Source of the DNA: Aurantimonas sp036252795
Lineage (GTDB): Bacteria > Pseudomonadota > Alphaproteobacteria > Rhizobiales > Rhizobiaceae
Assembly (NCBI GenBank): GCA_036252795.1
Contig: DASYHY010000247.1
Coordinates: 1 to 47,088, forward strand
Length of the DNA: 47,088 nt
Direction of reading: 5' to 3'
A program made the position numbers and the translations under genes. Within the stretch, counting starts at the first letter, position 1; every line of letters begins with the position of its first letter. The notes beneath the pieces were generated by a model. The model made no database searches. It saw nothing but the letters and a program-made list of their open reading frames with translations, and had not been told where the DNA came from. Positions 11,300 through 19,883 of this stretch are shown here, piece after piece.

Positions 11300-12691
11300 A
11301 TGTCACATTTCCGCATGATCATGACCGGCGCAACGATCGCGACGATCGCGTTGTCGTCCACGGCGCTCGCCGGGGGCTTCCAGCGCGGCACCGCCGACAC
11401 CGACATTCTCTACGAGCCGGGCACGTTCAGCATGCGGACCGGCGTCACCTACATCTCGCCGCAGCGCGGCTTCGACTCCGTCAATGGCGTCGGCGGCGAT
11501 TTCGGCGACTACACCGGCGACTACACGATTCCCTCTCTCGCCATCGGCTTCGGCGGCGACATGTTCGGCTGCGCCGGCACCTACACCGAATCCTTCGCGG
11601 CCGAGGCGGACTACACGGACACGCTGGACGGTGCGTTGCCGCGGCAGGTCAGCTCGACGCAGAGCACCTCGAACGTTGACCGGCTGAATTTCGCTGGCGC
11701 GGGCTCCACGTCGCGCACCCGGACGATCGGCTTCGACTCCAACGAATTCGGCCTGACCTGCCGTGTCAGCTACAGCTCCGACATGGGCCGGTTCAGCCTG
11801 CTCGGCGGCGTGTTCGCCGAAGACTTCAATTTCGAGGGGTCGAGCTTCGGGCAGCGTGATCTGACGAGCCAGCTCGGACCATTCGCGGCCGGCGTGCGCG
11901 CCCGGGGGGCACAGGTGGTCCTGCCGTCGCTCGTCGAGGTCGAGTCGGAGGGCGGCTTCAAGGGCGGCTACCGGATCGGCGCAGCGTACGAACTGCCCGA
12001 GATCGCCCTGCGGGCGCAGGTTCTCTATCGTTCCGAAGTCGAACACGATTCGGTCCGAGGCGACGGAACCGTCAGCACCGACACGGCACTCGTCCGTCTC
12101 GCCGACGGTCAGACGGTATCCATCCCGACCTTCTTCGGTCCCGGTGTCGGTGGCGTGATTGCAGGAAACCTTGCGCCCTTCGCCAACCAGACCATCGACG
12201 TCGCATCCTCGCTGAACACGGCGATCAGCCCGCAGAGCCTGACCGTCAATCTGCAGACGGGCATCGCGGAGGGCACGCTGCTTCTCGGCTCGTTCCGGTG
12301 GACGGACTGGAGCACCAACCAGAGCGTCGTCAGCACCATCAACAGCACGGTCACGGGCACGTCGTCGAGCTACTCGCCCTATAACTGGCGCGATGGTTAT
12401 ACGGCATCGGTCGGTATCGGCCGCGCCTTCAACGAGCAGATTTCCGGTGCGATCGCGCTCGGCTACGACCGTGGCGTGTCGACAGGATCGGAGACGACCT
12501 ACACCGATCTCTACACCCTGTCGGGCGGCGTCTCGTTCAAGGCCAACCAGTGGAGCGAGCTGCGCTTCGGCGGTCTCGTCGGCTACTGGACCGACGGCGA
12601 GCAGTCGATCGGCGACGGCGCGTACTTCAACGGCAGCGTCGGCGACGACATCGTGCTCGGCGGCACCGCATCGTTCAAGCTGACCTTCTGA
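11300..12691 (+). CDS. FadL/OMPP1/TodX family outer-membrane transport protein
   Basis: This 463-residue protein is a probable outer-membrane beta-barrel for uptake of long-chain fatty acids or other hydrophobic compounds. The ATG at 11300 is preceded by a GAGGGGG site and gives a signal peptide (MSHFRMIMTGATIATIALSS, cleavage near ALA-GG). Family features include an early asparagine/glycine-rich segment, the alternating polar/hydrophobic strands throughout, YELPEIALRAQVLYRSEVEHD in the middle, and repeated RWTDWS and SVGIGRAFNEQISGAIALGYD strands. The protein ends in phenylalanine (TASFKLTF), as barrel proteins usually do. Ligand is unknown. Confidence 0.85.
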   Translation: MSHFRMIMTGATIATIALSSTALAGGFQRGTADTDILYEPGTFSMRTGVTYISPQRGFDSVNGVGGDFGDYTGDYTIPSLAIGFGGDMFGCAGTYTESFAAEADYTDTLDGALPRQVSSTQSTSNVDRLNFAGAGSTSRTRTIGFDSNEFGLTCRVSYSSDMGRFSLLGGVFAEDFNFEGSSFGQRDLTSQLGPFAAGVRARGAQVVLPSLVEVESEGGFKGGYRIGAAYELPEIALRAQVLYRSEVEHDSVRGDGTVSTDTALVRLADGQTVSIPTFFGPGVGGVIAGNLAPFANQTIDVASSLNTAISPQSLTVNLQTGIAEGTLLLGSFRWTDWSTNQSVVSTINSTVTGTSSSYSPYNWRDGYTASVGIGRAFNEQISGAIALGYDRGVSTGSETTYTDLYTLSGGVSFKANQWSELRFGGLVGYWTDGEQSIGDGAYFNGSVGDDIVLGGTASFKLTF

Positions 12692-12722
12692 ACCTCACCC
12701 TCAAGCAGTCGGTGATGACAGG

Positions 12723-12750
12723 AAGGCGCGTCTTCGGACGCGCCTTTCTT
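12723..12750 (+). terminator. Rho-independent terminator after the FadL-like gene
   Basis: A 10-bp stem (AAGGCGCGTC with GACGCGCCTT) is capped by a stable TTCG tetraloop and followed by TCTT. It lies 32 bases after the stop codon and separates the FadL-like gene from ilvD. Confidence 0.88.
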
Positions 12751-12813
12751 GCGTCTGAAAGGTTCCGCTCGCGTCTCGCGAAAAAGCCGATGTGGGATCG
12801 GCGCAACACTATT

Positions 12814-12835
12814 GCATCGCTGCATCGCTTATAAA
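12814..12835 (+). promoter_or_regulatory. Candidate -10 region and short direct repeat upstream of ilvD
   Basis: A tandem duplication of GCATCGCT (12814-12829) abuts TATAAA (12830-12835), about 100 bases ahead of ilvD. The -10 is good, but no clear -35 sits 16-18 bases upstream, so the promoter may depend on an activator bound at the repeat. This is inference from pattern only. Confidence 0.3.
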
Positions 12836-12936
12836 CGAAGGCAGGAATATCCGCCGCGTTGCCGCCACAAAACGCCGTCACCTCGAAAGGGACGCGGAGG
12901 TGCGGCTCGGCGCTTTGCGAAGAGTTGGGAGAGACG

Positions 12937-14661
12937 ATGGACGCGCACTCGGTCGACAAGAAGAACCTGCCCAGCCGCCACGTGACGGAAGGGCCCTCGC
13001 GCGCTCCGCACCGCTCCTATCTCTACGCGATGGGCCTCACCAAGGAAGAGATCCACCAGCCGCTGGTCGGCGTCGCTTCCTGCTGGAACGAGGCCGCGCC
13101 GTGCAACATCTCGCTGATGCGCCAGGCGCAGGTGGTGAAGAAGGGTGTGGCCGCAGCGCGCGGAACGCCCCGCGAATTCTGCACGATCACGGTCACCGAC
13201 GGCATCGCCATGGGTCATCAGGGCATGAAGGCGTCGCTGGTCTCCCGCGACCTCATCGCCGATTCGGTCGAGCTGACGATGCGCGGCCATGCGTATGACG
13301 CGCTGGTCGGTCTGGCCGGCTGCGACAAGTCGCTACCGGGCATGATGATGGCCATGGTCCGGCTCAACGTCCCCTCGGTCTTCATCTATGGCGGTTCGAT
13401 CCTGCCCGGGAACTTTCGCGGCCAGCAGGTGACCGTCCAGGACATCTTCGAGGCAGTCGGCAAGCATTCGGTCGGCGACATGAGCGACGCTGACCTCGAC
13501 GAGATCGAGCAGGTGGCGTGTCCGTCGGCAGGGTCGTGCGGCGCCCAGTTCACCGCCAACACCATGGCCACCGTTGCCGAGGCCATCGGTCTGGCGCTGC
13601 CCTATTCGTGCGGCGCACCCGCCCCTTACGAGATCCGCGACAAATTCTGCTACGCGTCCGGCGAAATCGTCATGGAGCTCCTGGCGCGCAACATCCGGCC
13701 GCGCGACATCGTCACCCTCAGGTCGCTGGAGAACGCCGCGGCCGTCGTGGCGGCGACGGGCGGGTCGACGAACGGCGCGCTGCATCTGCCGGCCATCGCC
13801 CATGAATGCGGCATCGAGTTCGACCTGTTCGACGTCGCCGAGATCTTCAAGAAGACGCCGTACATTGCCGACCTCAAGCCGGGCGGCAAATACGTCGCGA
13901 AGGACATGTTCGAGGCAGGCGGCATTCCGCTGCTGATGAAGACGATGCTGGAGCACGGCTATCTCCACGGCGACTGCATGACCGTCACCGGCCGCACGCT
14001 CGCCGAGAACATGGAAAAGATCGCCTGGAACCCGCACCAGGACGTGGTTCGCGAGGCGAACAACCCGATCACCGTCACCGGCGGCGTCGTCGGGCTCAAG
14101 GGCAATCTCGCCAGCGACGGTGCGATCGTGAAGGTTGCCGGCATGAAGAACCTGCGCTTCTCCGGCCCGGCGCGCTGCTTCGATTCGGAGGAAGCCTGTT
14201 ACGAGGCCGTTTCGAAGCGCGACTACAAGGAAGGCGAGGTGCTGGTCATCCGCTACGAGGGGCCCAAGGGTGGTCCCGGCATGCGGGAGATGCTGTCCAC
14301 GACGGCGGCGCTGTACGGGCAGGGCATGGGCGACAAGGTTGCGCTCATCACGGACGGTCGCTTCTCCGGCGCGACGCGCGGCTTCTGCATCGGCCATGTC
14401 GGTCCGGAAGCGGCTGTCGGCGGCCCGATCGCGCTGCTCCGGGACGGCGACATCATCACGATCGACGCGGTCGAAGGCACGCTGGACGTGGCGCTGTCGG
14501 ACGAGGAGATGAAGCTGCGCGCCGAGGCCTGGCAGCCGCGCGAGACCGATTACCAGTCGGGCGCCATCTGGAAATATGCCCAGCAGGTCGGGACTGCGCG
14601 CAAGGGGGCGGTGACGCACCCGGGCGGTGCAGCAGAAAAGCATTGCTATGCGGATCTCTAG
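12937..14661 (+). CDS. ilvD: Dihydroxy-acid dehydratase
   Basis: IlvD converts 2,3-dihydroxy-3-methylvalerate/isovalerate to the 2-keto acids of isoleucine and valine synthesis. The start at 12937 follows a GGGAGAG site and gives a 574-residue protein. Fe-S ligand cysteines are visible in VGVASCWNEAAPC (Cys49, Cys56), GLAGCDKSLPG (Cys129) and CPSAGSCGAQFTANTMA (Cys195, Cys201), which are signatures of the IlvD/Edd family. The C-terminal GGPGMREML and RFSGATRGFCIGHVGPEAAVGG motifs are intact. Its last 14 bases overlap the start of exoR. Confidence 0.96.
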   Translation: MDAHSVDKKNLPSRHVTEGPSRAPHRSYLYAMGLTKEEIHQPLVGVASCWNEAAPCNISLMRQAQVVKKGVAAARGTPREFCTITVTDGIAMGHQGMKASLVSRDLIADSVELTMRGHAYDALVGLAGCDKSLPGMMMAMVRLNVPSVFIYGGSILPGNFRGQQVTVQDIFEAVGKHSVGDMSDADLDEIEQVACPSAGSCGAQFTANTMATVAEAIGLALPYSCGAPAPYEIRDKFCYASGEIVMELLARNIRPRDIVTLRSLENAAAVVAATGGSTNGALHLPAIAHECGIEFDLFDVAEIFKKTPYIADLKPGGKYVAKDMFEAGGIPLLMKTMLEHGYLHGDCMTVTGRTLAENMEKIAWNPHQDVVREANNPITVTGGVVGLKGNLASDGAIVKVAGMKNLRFSGPARCFDSEEACYEAVSKRDYKEGEVLVIRYEGPKGGPGMREMLSTTAALYGQGMGDKVALITDGRFSGATRGFCIGHVGPEAAVGGPIALLRDGDIITIDAVEGTLDVALSDEEMKLRAEAWQPRETDYQSGAIWKYAQQVGTARKGAVTHPGGAAEKHCYADL

Positions 14662-15475
14662 GATCGCCCTTTCCCTTTCGGTCGTCGGCGCGGTCCTGTT
14701 CTCGGCGAGCAGCGCGTCGGCTCTCGATCCTGCCGCCAAGGTCAATCCCGAGGCGGGGACGCTGGAGCTGTTCTCGTTCGGCTTCCGGGCCTATCAGCGC
14801 GGCGAGAAGCTCGAGGCGTTCGAGGCGTTGCGCTATGCTGCGGACAAGGGGCATCCGGGTGCGCGCTGGAAGCTCGGCAAGATGTATGCCGACGGGGACG
14901 GCGTTCCGGAGAACGACTACGAGGCCTTCAAGATCTTCGAGCAGATCGTCCGCGACCAGGACGAGGACGGCGGCGGCTACACGAACGCGGCCTATATCTC
15001 GAGTGCGGTGGTCGCGCTGGGCGATTATCTGCGTCGCGGCATCCCGAGCACGCCCGTCGCCGTCGACCTGCCGCGCGCGCGGCAGTTCTATTTCCATGCC
15101 GCCTCGTTCTTCGGCGATCCGAAGGCGCAGTTCGAGCTGGGGCGGATGATCCTGCAGGGGGAGGGCGGGAAGGCCGATCCGCGTCAGGCGGCGCGCTGGC
15201 TGAAGCTGGCGGCGGAGAAAGGGCATATCGGCGCCAAGGCGCTGCTCGGCTATCTCCTGTTCGACGGGCAGCAGATCGCGCTGCCGGCCCAGCCGGTGCA
15301 AGGGCTCGGCATGCTGACCATCGCGCTGAAGCGCGCGTCGCCCGCCGATGCGGAGTGGATCCGGCCGCTGCAGGAGGAGGTCTTCTCGATGGCTTCCGAG
15401 GCCGATCGCCGGACGGCGCTCGCCTATGCCGAACAGCAGATCGCTTCCGCGGCCGGAACCGTCACCGAAAACTGA
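14648..15475 (+). CDS. exoR: ExoR-like Sel1-repeat exopolysaccharide/virulence regulator
   Basis: In rhizobia, ExoR is a periplasmic inhibitor of the ExoS-ChvI two-component system, controlling exopolysaccharide, motility and symbiosis or virulence; acid-triggered proteolysis releases the inhibition. The start at 14648 gives a 275-residue protein with a signal peptide (cleavage near SASA-LD, residue 25). Sel1-type repeats occupy about 62-100 (KGHPGARWKLGKMYADGDGV) and about 150-205 (DPKAQFELGRMILQGEGG, KGHIGAKALLGYLLFDG). The overall order, including YLRRGIPSTPV, follows Sinorhizobium ExoR as I remember it. It overlaps ilvD by 14 bases, suggesting co-transcription. A GTG at 14627 is an alternative start. 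Confidence 0.85.
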   Translation: MRISRIALSLSVVGAVLFSASSASALDPAAKVNPEAGTLELFSFGFRAYQRGEKLEAFEALRYAADKGHPGARWKLGKMYADGDGVPENDYEAFKIFEQIVRDQDEDGGGYTNAAYISSAVVALGDYLRRGIPSTPVAVDLPRARQFYFHAASFFGDPKAQFELGRMILQGEGGKADPRQAARWLKLAAEKGHIGAKALLGYLLFDGQQIALPAQPVQGLGMLTIALKRASPADAEWIRPLQEEVFSMASEADRRTALAYAEQQIASAAGTVTEN

Positions 15476-15488
15476 CCGGCAAGCGCCG

Positions 15489-16268
15489 TCAGCCGAGCTC
15501 GATCAGCACGGGAACATGGTCGGACGGCTTTTCCCAGCCGCGGACGTGGCTGTCGATTCCCGCCGAGACCAGCCGACCCTGCGCCTCAGGCGACAGCAGC
15601 AGGTGGTCGATGCGAATGCCGTTGTTCTTCTGCCAGGCGCCGGCCTGATAATCCCAGAACGTGTAGGTGCCAGCCGTATCGGTCGATGCGCGAAGGGCAT
15701 CGGCGAGGCCGAGATTGAGGAGCCGGCGATAGGCGGCGCGCGTCTCCGGCTGGAACAGCGCGTCGTCGCGCCAGACCGCCGGGTTGGCTGCGTCCGCCGG
15801 TTCGGGGATGACGTTGTAGTCGCCGGCGAGGACGAGCATCTCCTCGCGCGCCAGCGCATGACGCGCATGCGCCACGAGCCGTTCCATCCAGGCCAGCTTG
15901 TAGGTGAATTTCTCTGTCCCGATCGGGTTGCCGTTCGGCAGGTAGAGCGAAGCGACGCGCAGTTTCCGGCCGTCCAGATCCCAAACGCCCTCGATGAATC
16001 GGGCATGCTCGTCGGCCGTGTCGCCGGGCAGCCGCGGCTCGATCGAGAGCGGCTTTTGCCTGGACAGGAGAGCGACGCCGTTGAAGCCCTTCTGGCCGTG
16101 CGTCTCGACATGATAGCCGAGCGCCTCGATCGGCTCGCGCGGGAAGGTCTCGTCGACGTTCTTGATCTCCTGCAGGCAGACGATGTCGGGGGAACGTTCG
16201 GAAAGCCAGGCGGTCAAGGCGTCGATGCGTGCCTTGACGCCGTTGATGTTCCAGGTGGCGATGATCAC
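15489..16268 (-). CDS. xthA: Exodeoxyribonuclease III (AP endonuclease)
   Basis: This 259-residue Mg-dependent enzyme cuts DNA at abasic sites and removes 3' blocking groups in base-excision repair. The exonuclease-endonuclease-phosphatase fold motifs are visible: ATWNINGVKAR at the N-terminus, the metal-binding LQEIK (Glu near 34), RVASLYLPNG, GDYNVIPEPAD, RIDHLLLS and the terminal catalytic SDHVPVLIEL. It converges with exoR (13-base gap) and follows the A-type Fe-S carrier gene by only six bases, so the two minus-strand genes are an operon. Confidence 0.95.
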   Translation of the reverse strand: MIIATWNINGVKARIDALTAWLSERSPDIVCLQEIKNVDETFPREPIEALGYHVETHGQKGFNGVALLSRQKPLSIEPRLPGDTADEHARFIEGVWDLDGRKLRVASLYLPNGNPIGTEKFTYKLAWMERLVAHARHALAREEMLVLAGDYNVIPEPADAANPAVWRDDALFQPETRAAYRRLLNLGLADALRASTDTAGTYTFWDYQAGAWQKNNGIRIDHLLLSPEAQGRLVSAGIDSHVRGWEKPSDHVPVLIELG

Positions 16269-16274
16269 AGGCGG

Positions 16275-16616
16275 TCAGACGGAGAAGCTGGTGCCGCAGC
16301 CGCAGGCCGCAACGGCATTCGGATTGCGGATCTGGAAGGACTGGCCCATCAGATCGTCGACGAAATCGACCACCGACCCTTCCAGATAGGCCAGCGAGAC
16401 CTGGTCGATCAGGACGCGGGCACCATCGCGCTCCAGCACCAGATCGTCTTCCTCGCGCTCCTGCGTCAGGTCGTATTTGTAGGAGAAGCCGGAGCATCCG
16501 CCGCCCTCGACGGAAATGCGCAGTGAATCGGCATCCGCGCTACGCGCAAGGATCGCCGCGATGCGCCGGGCGGCGTTGTCGGAGATGGTCACAGGTTGAG
16601 TAGCGGTGTCGCTCAT
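16275..16616 (-). CDS. erpA: A-type iron-sulfur cluster carrier (ErpA/IscA family)
   Basis: This 113-residue protein belongs to the carriers that deliver Fe-S clusters to apoproteins. The three ligand cysteines are intact: Cys41 in GGGCSGFSY and Cys105 and Cys107 in ACGCGTSF. The start at 16616 gives MSDTATQPVTISDNAA; a longer frame upstream runs antisense through dgt and is not supported. It lies six bases before xthA and is divergent from dgt, with a good promoter (TTGACC, 17 bases, TACTTA) in the gap. ErpA versus IscA cannot be settled from sequence alone; ErpA is favoured by the isolated location away from an isc/suf cluster. Confidence 0.88.
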   Translation of the reverse strand: MSDTATQPVTISDNAARRIAAILARSADADSLRISVEGGGCSGFSYKYDLTQEREEDDLVLERDGARVLIDQVSLAYLEGSVVDFVDDLMGQSFQIRNPNAVAACGCGTSFSV

Positions 16617-16654
16617 CTGGCAAATCGACACGGCGCTTGCGCTCGTGCCGCTCC

Positions 16655-16683
16655 TTGTTCGCGGGCTGCTCTCTAAGTATGGA
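16655..16683 (+). promoter_or_regulatory. Candidate dgt promoter
   Basis: TTGTTC (16655-16660), a 17-base spacer, then TATGGA (16678-16683) lie 38 bases ahead of the dgt start. The element faces and overlaps the erpA promoter, so the two may be mutually exclusive. Confidence 0.45.
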
Positions 16684-16702
16684 CGGGCAAGAGGCCGGTC
16701 AA
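16674..16702 (-). promoter_or_regulatory. Candidate erpA-xthA promoter
   Basis: On the minus strand TTGACC (16702-16697) is followed after exactly 17 bases by TACTTA (16679-16674). Both boxes are close to the sigma-70 consensus and lie 58 bases ahead of the erpA start. The -10 overlaps the candidate dgt -10 on the other strand. Confidence 0.55.
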
Positions 16703-16721
16703 TCGGGACGGATCGTTTCCC

Positions 16722-17936
16722 ATGCAAGTGAACACGATCTCCGGGATCGGGATGGGCGGACTGGCGCGGGCGCCTTACGCGGTGCAGCCGGAGGAGACGC
16801 GCGGACGGCTCTTCGCCGAATCGGCGAGCCGGACCCGCACGCCCTTTCAGCGCGACCGGGACCGCATCGTCCATGCCACCGCGTTCCGGCGGCTGAAGCA
16901 CAAGACGCAGGTCTTCGTCGCGACGGAGGGCGACCATTTCCGCACGCGTCTCACCCATACGATCGAAGTGTCGCAGATCGCCCGCGCCTTCGCTCGGGCC
17001 TTGCGCCTCGACGAGGACCTGACCGAGGCGATCGCGCTCGTGCACGATTTCGGCCACACGCCCTTCGGGCATGCGGGGGAACGTGCGCTGGACCGGCGGA
17101 TGCGGCCCTATGGCGGCTTCGATCACAACGCGCAGTCGCTGCGGATCGTCACGACGCTGGAGCGCCGCTACGCGGAGTTCGACGGGCTGAACCTTGCGTG
17201 GGAGACGCTGGAAGGCCTCGTCAAGCACAACGGCCCTCTGGCCGGGCCCTTCGCACCGGCGGAGATCACCGTGCCACGGCCCATCGCCGACTTCGATCAG
17301 CTTTTTCCGCTCGATCTCGCCAGTTTCGCCAGCCTCGAAGCGCAGGCCGCGGCCATCTCCGACGACATCGCCTACAATACCCACGACCTGGACGATGGTC
17401 TGCGCGCAGGTCTGATCGACATCGACGATCTCGCCGGGCTCGACCTCGCCGGGGAGATCCTGGCCGAAGTTCGCGCGGCCTACCCCGGTCTCGACCCGGC
17501 CCGCACCGCGCACGAGATCATGCGCCGGCACATCACGCGCATGGTCGAGGACGTCATCGGGACGACCCTGGCAGGGCTCGGTGAAGTGGCGCCCCAGGAC
17601 GCCGCGGCGGTTCGCGCGACCGACCGGGCGCTGGTCGTGTTTTCGCCACCGATGCGGGCGGCCGTCGACCAGACGCGCCGTTTCCTCTTCGAGCGGGTCT
17701 ACCGCCATGAAAGCGTCGAGCGCGTCATGGGAACCGCCGAGGAGATCGTCGAGAACCTCTTCGACCGGCTGATCGAGCGGCCAGACCTCATGCCCGGCGA
17801 ATGGAGCGTGCTATCCCGATGTCCGGGAGAGGACCGCCTGGCGAGACGGGTGGCGGACTATCTCGCAGGGATGACCGACACGTTCGCTCTGGCCGAGCAC
17901 GGCCGACTGTTTGACGCCACACCGCGTTTGCGATAG
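16722..17936 (+). CDS. dgt: Deoxyguanosinetriphosphate triphosphohydrolase-like protein
   Basis: This 404-residue HD-domain enzyme removes the triphosphate from dNTPs and helps set nucleotide pools. The family N-terminus SRTRTPFQRDRDRIVHATAFRRLKHKTQVF is present, the first HD histidine is in RLTHTIEVSQIAR (His79), and the metal-binding HD pair is in LVHDFGHTPFGHAGE (His108-Asp109). A further conserved aspartate lies in ISDDIAYNTHDLDDG. It matches the shorter type-2 Dgt family of alphaproteobacteria, whose exact dNTP preference varies. It is divergent from erpA and precedes argS on the same strand. Confidence 0.92.
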   Translation: MQVNTISGIGMGGLARAPYAVQPEETRGRLFAESASRTRTPFQRDRDRIVHATAFRRLKHKTQVFVATEGDHFRTRLTHTIEVSQIARAFARALRLDEDLTEAIALVHDFGHTPFGHAGERALDRRMRPYGGFDHNAQSLRIVTTLERRYAEFDGLNLAWETLEGLVKHNGPLAGPFAPAEITVPRPIADFDQLFPLDLASFASLEAQAAAISDDIAYNTHDLDDGLRAGLIDIDDLAGLDLAGEILAEVRAAYPGLDPARTAHEIMRRHITRMVEDVIGTTLAGLGEVAPQDAAAVRATDRALVVFSPPMRAAVDQTRRFLFERVYRHESVERVMGTAEEIVENLFDRLIERPDLMPGEWSVLSRCPGEDRLARRVADYLAGMTDTFALAEHGRLFDATPRLR

Positions 17937-18046
17937 CCGGCCAGTCTTCCATCCGGACCGACGGCACAGGCGGCAGGCGGCCCGAGCGTCGGTGCCAGAT
18001 CGGCGCTCCCTATCGCGGTGCCTCCGAACACATGCAAGGCTACGAG

Positions 18047-19792
18047 ATGAACATCTTCGCCGACTTCGAGAACCGGGTGAAAGTCGCGGTCGAAGCGATC
18101 CTCACGGCAGAGGAAATGCCGCCGCAGGATCTGTCCCGCGTGACCGTCGAGCCGCCGCGCGATGCCAGCCATGGCGATCTGGCGACCAATGCCGCGATGG
18201 TGCTGGCCAAGCCGCTGGGAGCGCGGCCCCGGGAACTCGCGACGCAGATAGCGGCAAGGCTGGCACGCGACCCGGATGTGGAGACGGCGGAGGTCGCCGG
18301 ACCCGGCTTCATCAATCTGCGGCTGAAGCCGGGCTTCTGGACGTCGCATCTTGCCGATATCCTGGCGGCCGGAGCGGACTACGGGCGCGGCAAGCCGACC
18401 GGCAGGAAGGTGAATGTCGAGTACGTCTCGGCCAACCCGACCGGGCCGATGCATGTCGGCCATACGCGGGGCGCGGTGGTCGGCGATGCCATCGCCAACA
18501 TCCTGGCCTTCGACGGCGCCGAGGTCACCAGCGAATACTACATCAACGACGCTGGAGAGCAGGTGAACGTCCTCGCGCGTTCGGCCTTCCTCCGGTACCG
18601 GGAAGCGTGCGGCGAGAGCATCGGCGATATCCCGGCCGGGCTCTATCCCGGCGATTATCTAAAACCGGTGGGCCAAGCGCTGGCGGCGGAGTACGGCGAC
18701 AGGCTCACCGCGATGGACGAGAGCGAATGGCTGCCGCTGGTTCGCGGCCGCGCCATCAGCGCGATGATGGCGATGATCCGCGACGACCTGAAGCTGCTGG
18801 GCGTCGAGCACGACGTGTTCTTCTCCGAGCGGAGCCTGCACGACCAGGGACTGATCGCCGCCGCGATCGAGGACCTGCGGGCCAAGGGCTACATCTACCA
18901 GGGCTCGCTGCCGCCGCCGAAGGGCCAGCTTCCCGAGGACTGGGAAGATCGCGAGCAGACCCTCCTGCGCTCGACCGAAGTCGGCGACGACCAGGATCGG
19001 CCGCTGGTGAAGTCCGACGGCGGCTACACCTATTTCGCGGCCGACGTCGCCTATTTCCGCGACAAGTTCAGCCGCGGCTTTGAGGAGATGGTCTACGTCC
19101 TCGGCGCCGACCACGGCGGCTACGTCAAGCGGCTGGAGGCGGTGGCGCGGGCGGTGGCCGGGGATGCGGCTCATGTGGACGTGGTGCTCTGCCAGTTGGT
19201 GAAGCTCTTTCGCAACGGCGAGCCGATCACGATGTCGAAGCGCTCGGGAAGCTTCGTGACGCTTGCCGATGTGGTCGAGGAGGTGGGGCGTGACCCGGTC
19301 CGCTTCATGATGCTCTACCGCAAGAGCGATGCGCCGCTCGACTTCGACTTCGAGAAGGTGACGGAACAGTCCAAGGACAACCCGGTCTTCTACGTCCAGT
19401 ATGCGCACGCGAGAGCGGCGGCGATCTTCCGGCAAGCCGCCGAGTCGGGCGTCGCGGTGCCGGATTTCGGCAGCCCCGGATCCATCGACCTCGCCTGCCT
19501 CGACGACGAGGGAGAACTGGGGCTTATCCGCAAGCTCGCGGAGTTGCCGAGGCTGATCGCGTCGGCCGCCGAGGCGAAGGAGCCGCATCGGCTCGCCTTC
19601 TACCTGTACGACGTCGCGGCGACGTTTCACGCGCAGTACAATCGCGGTAAGGACTTCCCGCAATTACGCTTTGTTAACCCTGAAGAGCCCAAGATGACCG
19701 AGGCTAGACTGGCCCTGGTCAGGGCAGTCGCCATCGTCATCAAAACCGGACTCGGCCTTATCGGTGCGGACGCTCCGGAAGAAATGCGATGA
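18047..19792 (+). CDS. argS: Arginyl-tRNA synthetase
   Basis: This class I synthetase charges tRNA-Arg. I place the start at 18047 (MNIFADFENRVKVAV), matching the N-terminus seen in rhizobial ArgS; ATG 18032 would add five residues (MQGYE). Visible motifs are the ArgS additional domain at the N-terminus, SANPTGPMHVGHTRGAVVGD with the HVGH version of HIGH, FAADVAYFRDKF, and the KMSKS equivalent TMSKRSG. The C-terminal DALR anticodon-binding domain ends in DAPEEMR. Length 581 is normal. The next gene, for a SPOR protein, starts 91 bases downstream. Confidence 0.95.
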   Translation: MNIFADFENRVKVAVEAILTAEEMPPQDLSRVTVEPPRDASHGDLATNAAMVLAKPLGARPRELATQIAARLARDPDVETAEVAGPGFINLRLKPGFWTSHLADILAAGADYGRGKPTGRKVNVEYVSANPTGPMHVGHTRGAVVGDAIANILAFDGAEVTSEYYINDAGEQVNVLARSAFLRYREACGESIGDIPAGLYPGDYLKPVGQALAAEYGDRLTAMDESEWLPLVRGRAISAMMAMIRDDLKLLGVEHDVFFSERSLHDQGLIAAAIEDLRAKGYIYQGSLPPPKGQLPEDWEDREQTLLRSTEVGDDQDRPLVKSDGGYTYFAADVAYFRDKFSRGFEEMVYVLGADHGGYVKRLEAVARAVAGDAAHVDVVLCQLVKLFRNGEPITMSKRSGSFVTLADVVEEVGRDPVRFMMLYRKSDAPLDFDFEKVTEQSKDNPVFYVQYAHARAAAIFRQAAESGVAVPDFGSPGSIDLACLDDEGELGLIRKLAELPRLIASAAEAKEPHRLAFYLYDVAATFHAQYNRGKDFPQLRFVNPEEPKMTEARLALVRAVAIVIKTGLGLIGADAPEEMR

Positions 19793-19883
19793 GCCATCAC
19801 GCTTTGGTCAACTTCCTCTCCTAGCGCTGGAATACGGCGGTCGGAGGCTTCCGGCGCGAGGGGAACAGGCGGGGACGACATCG

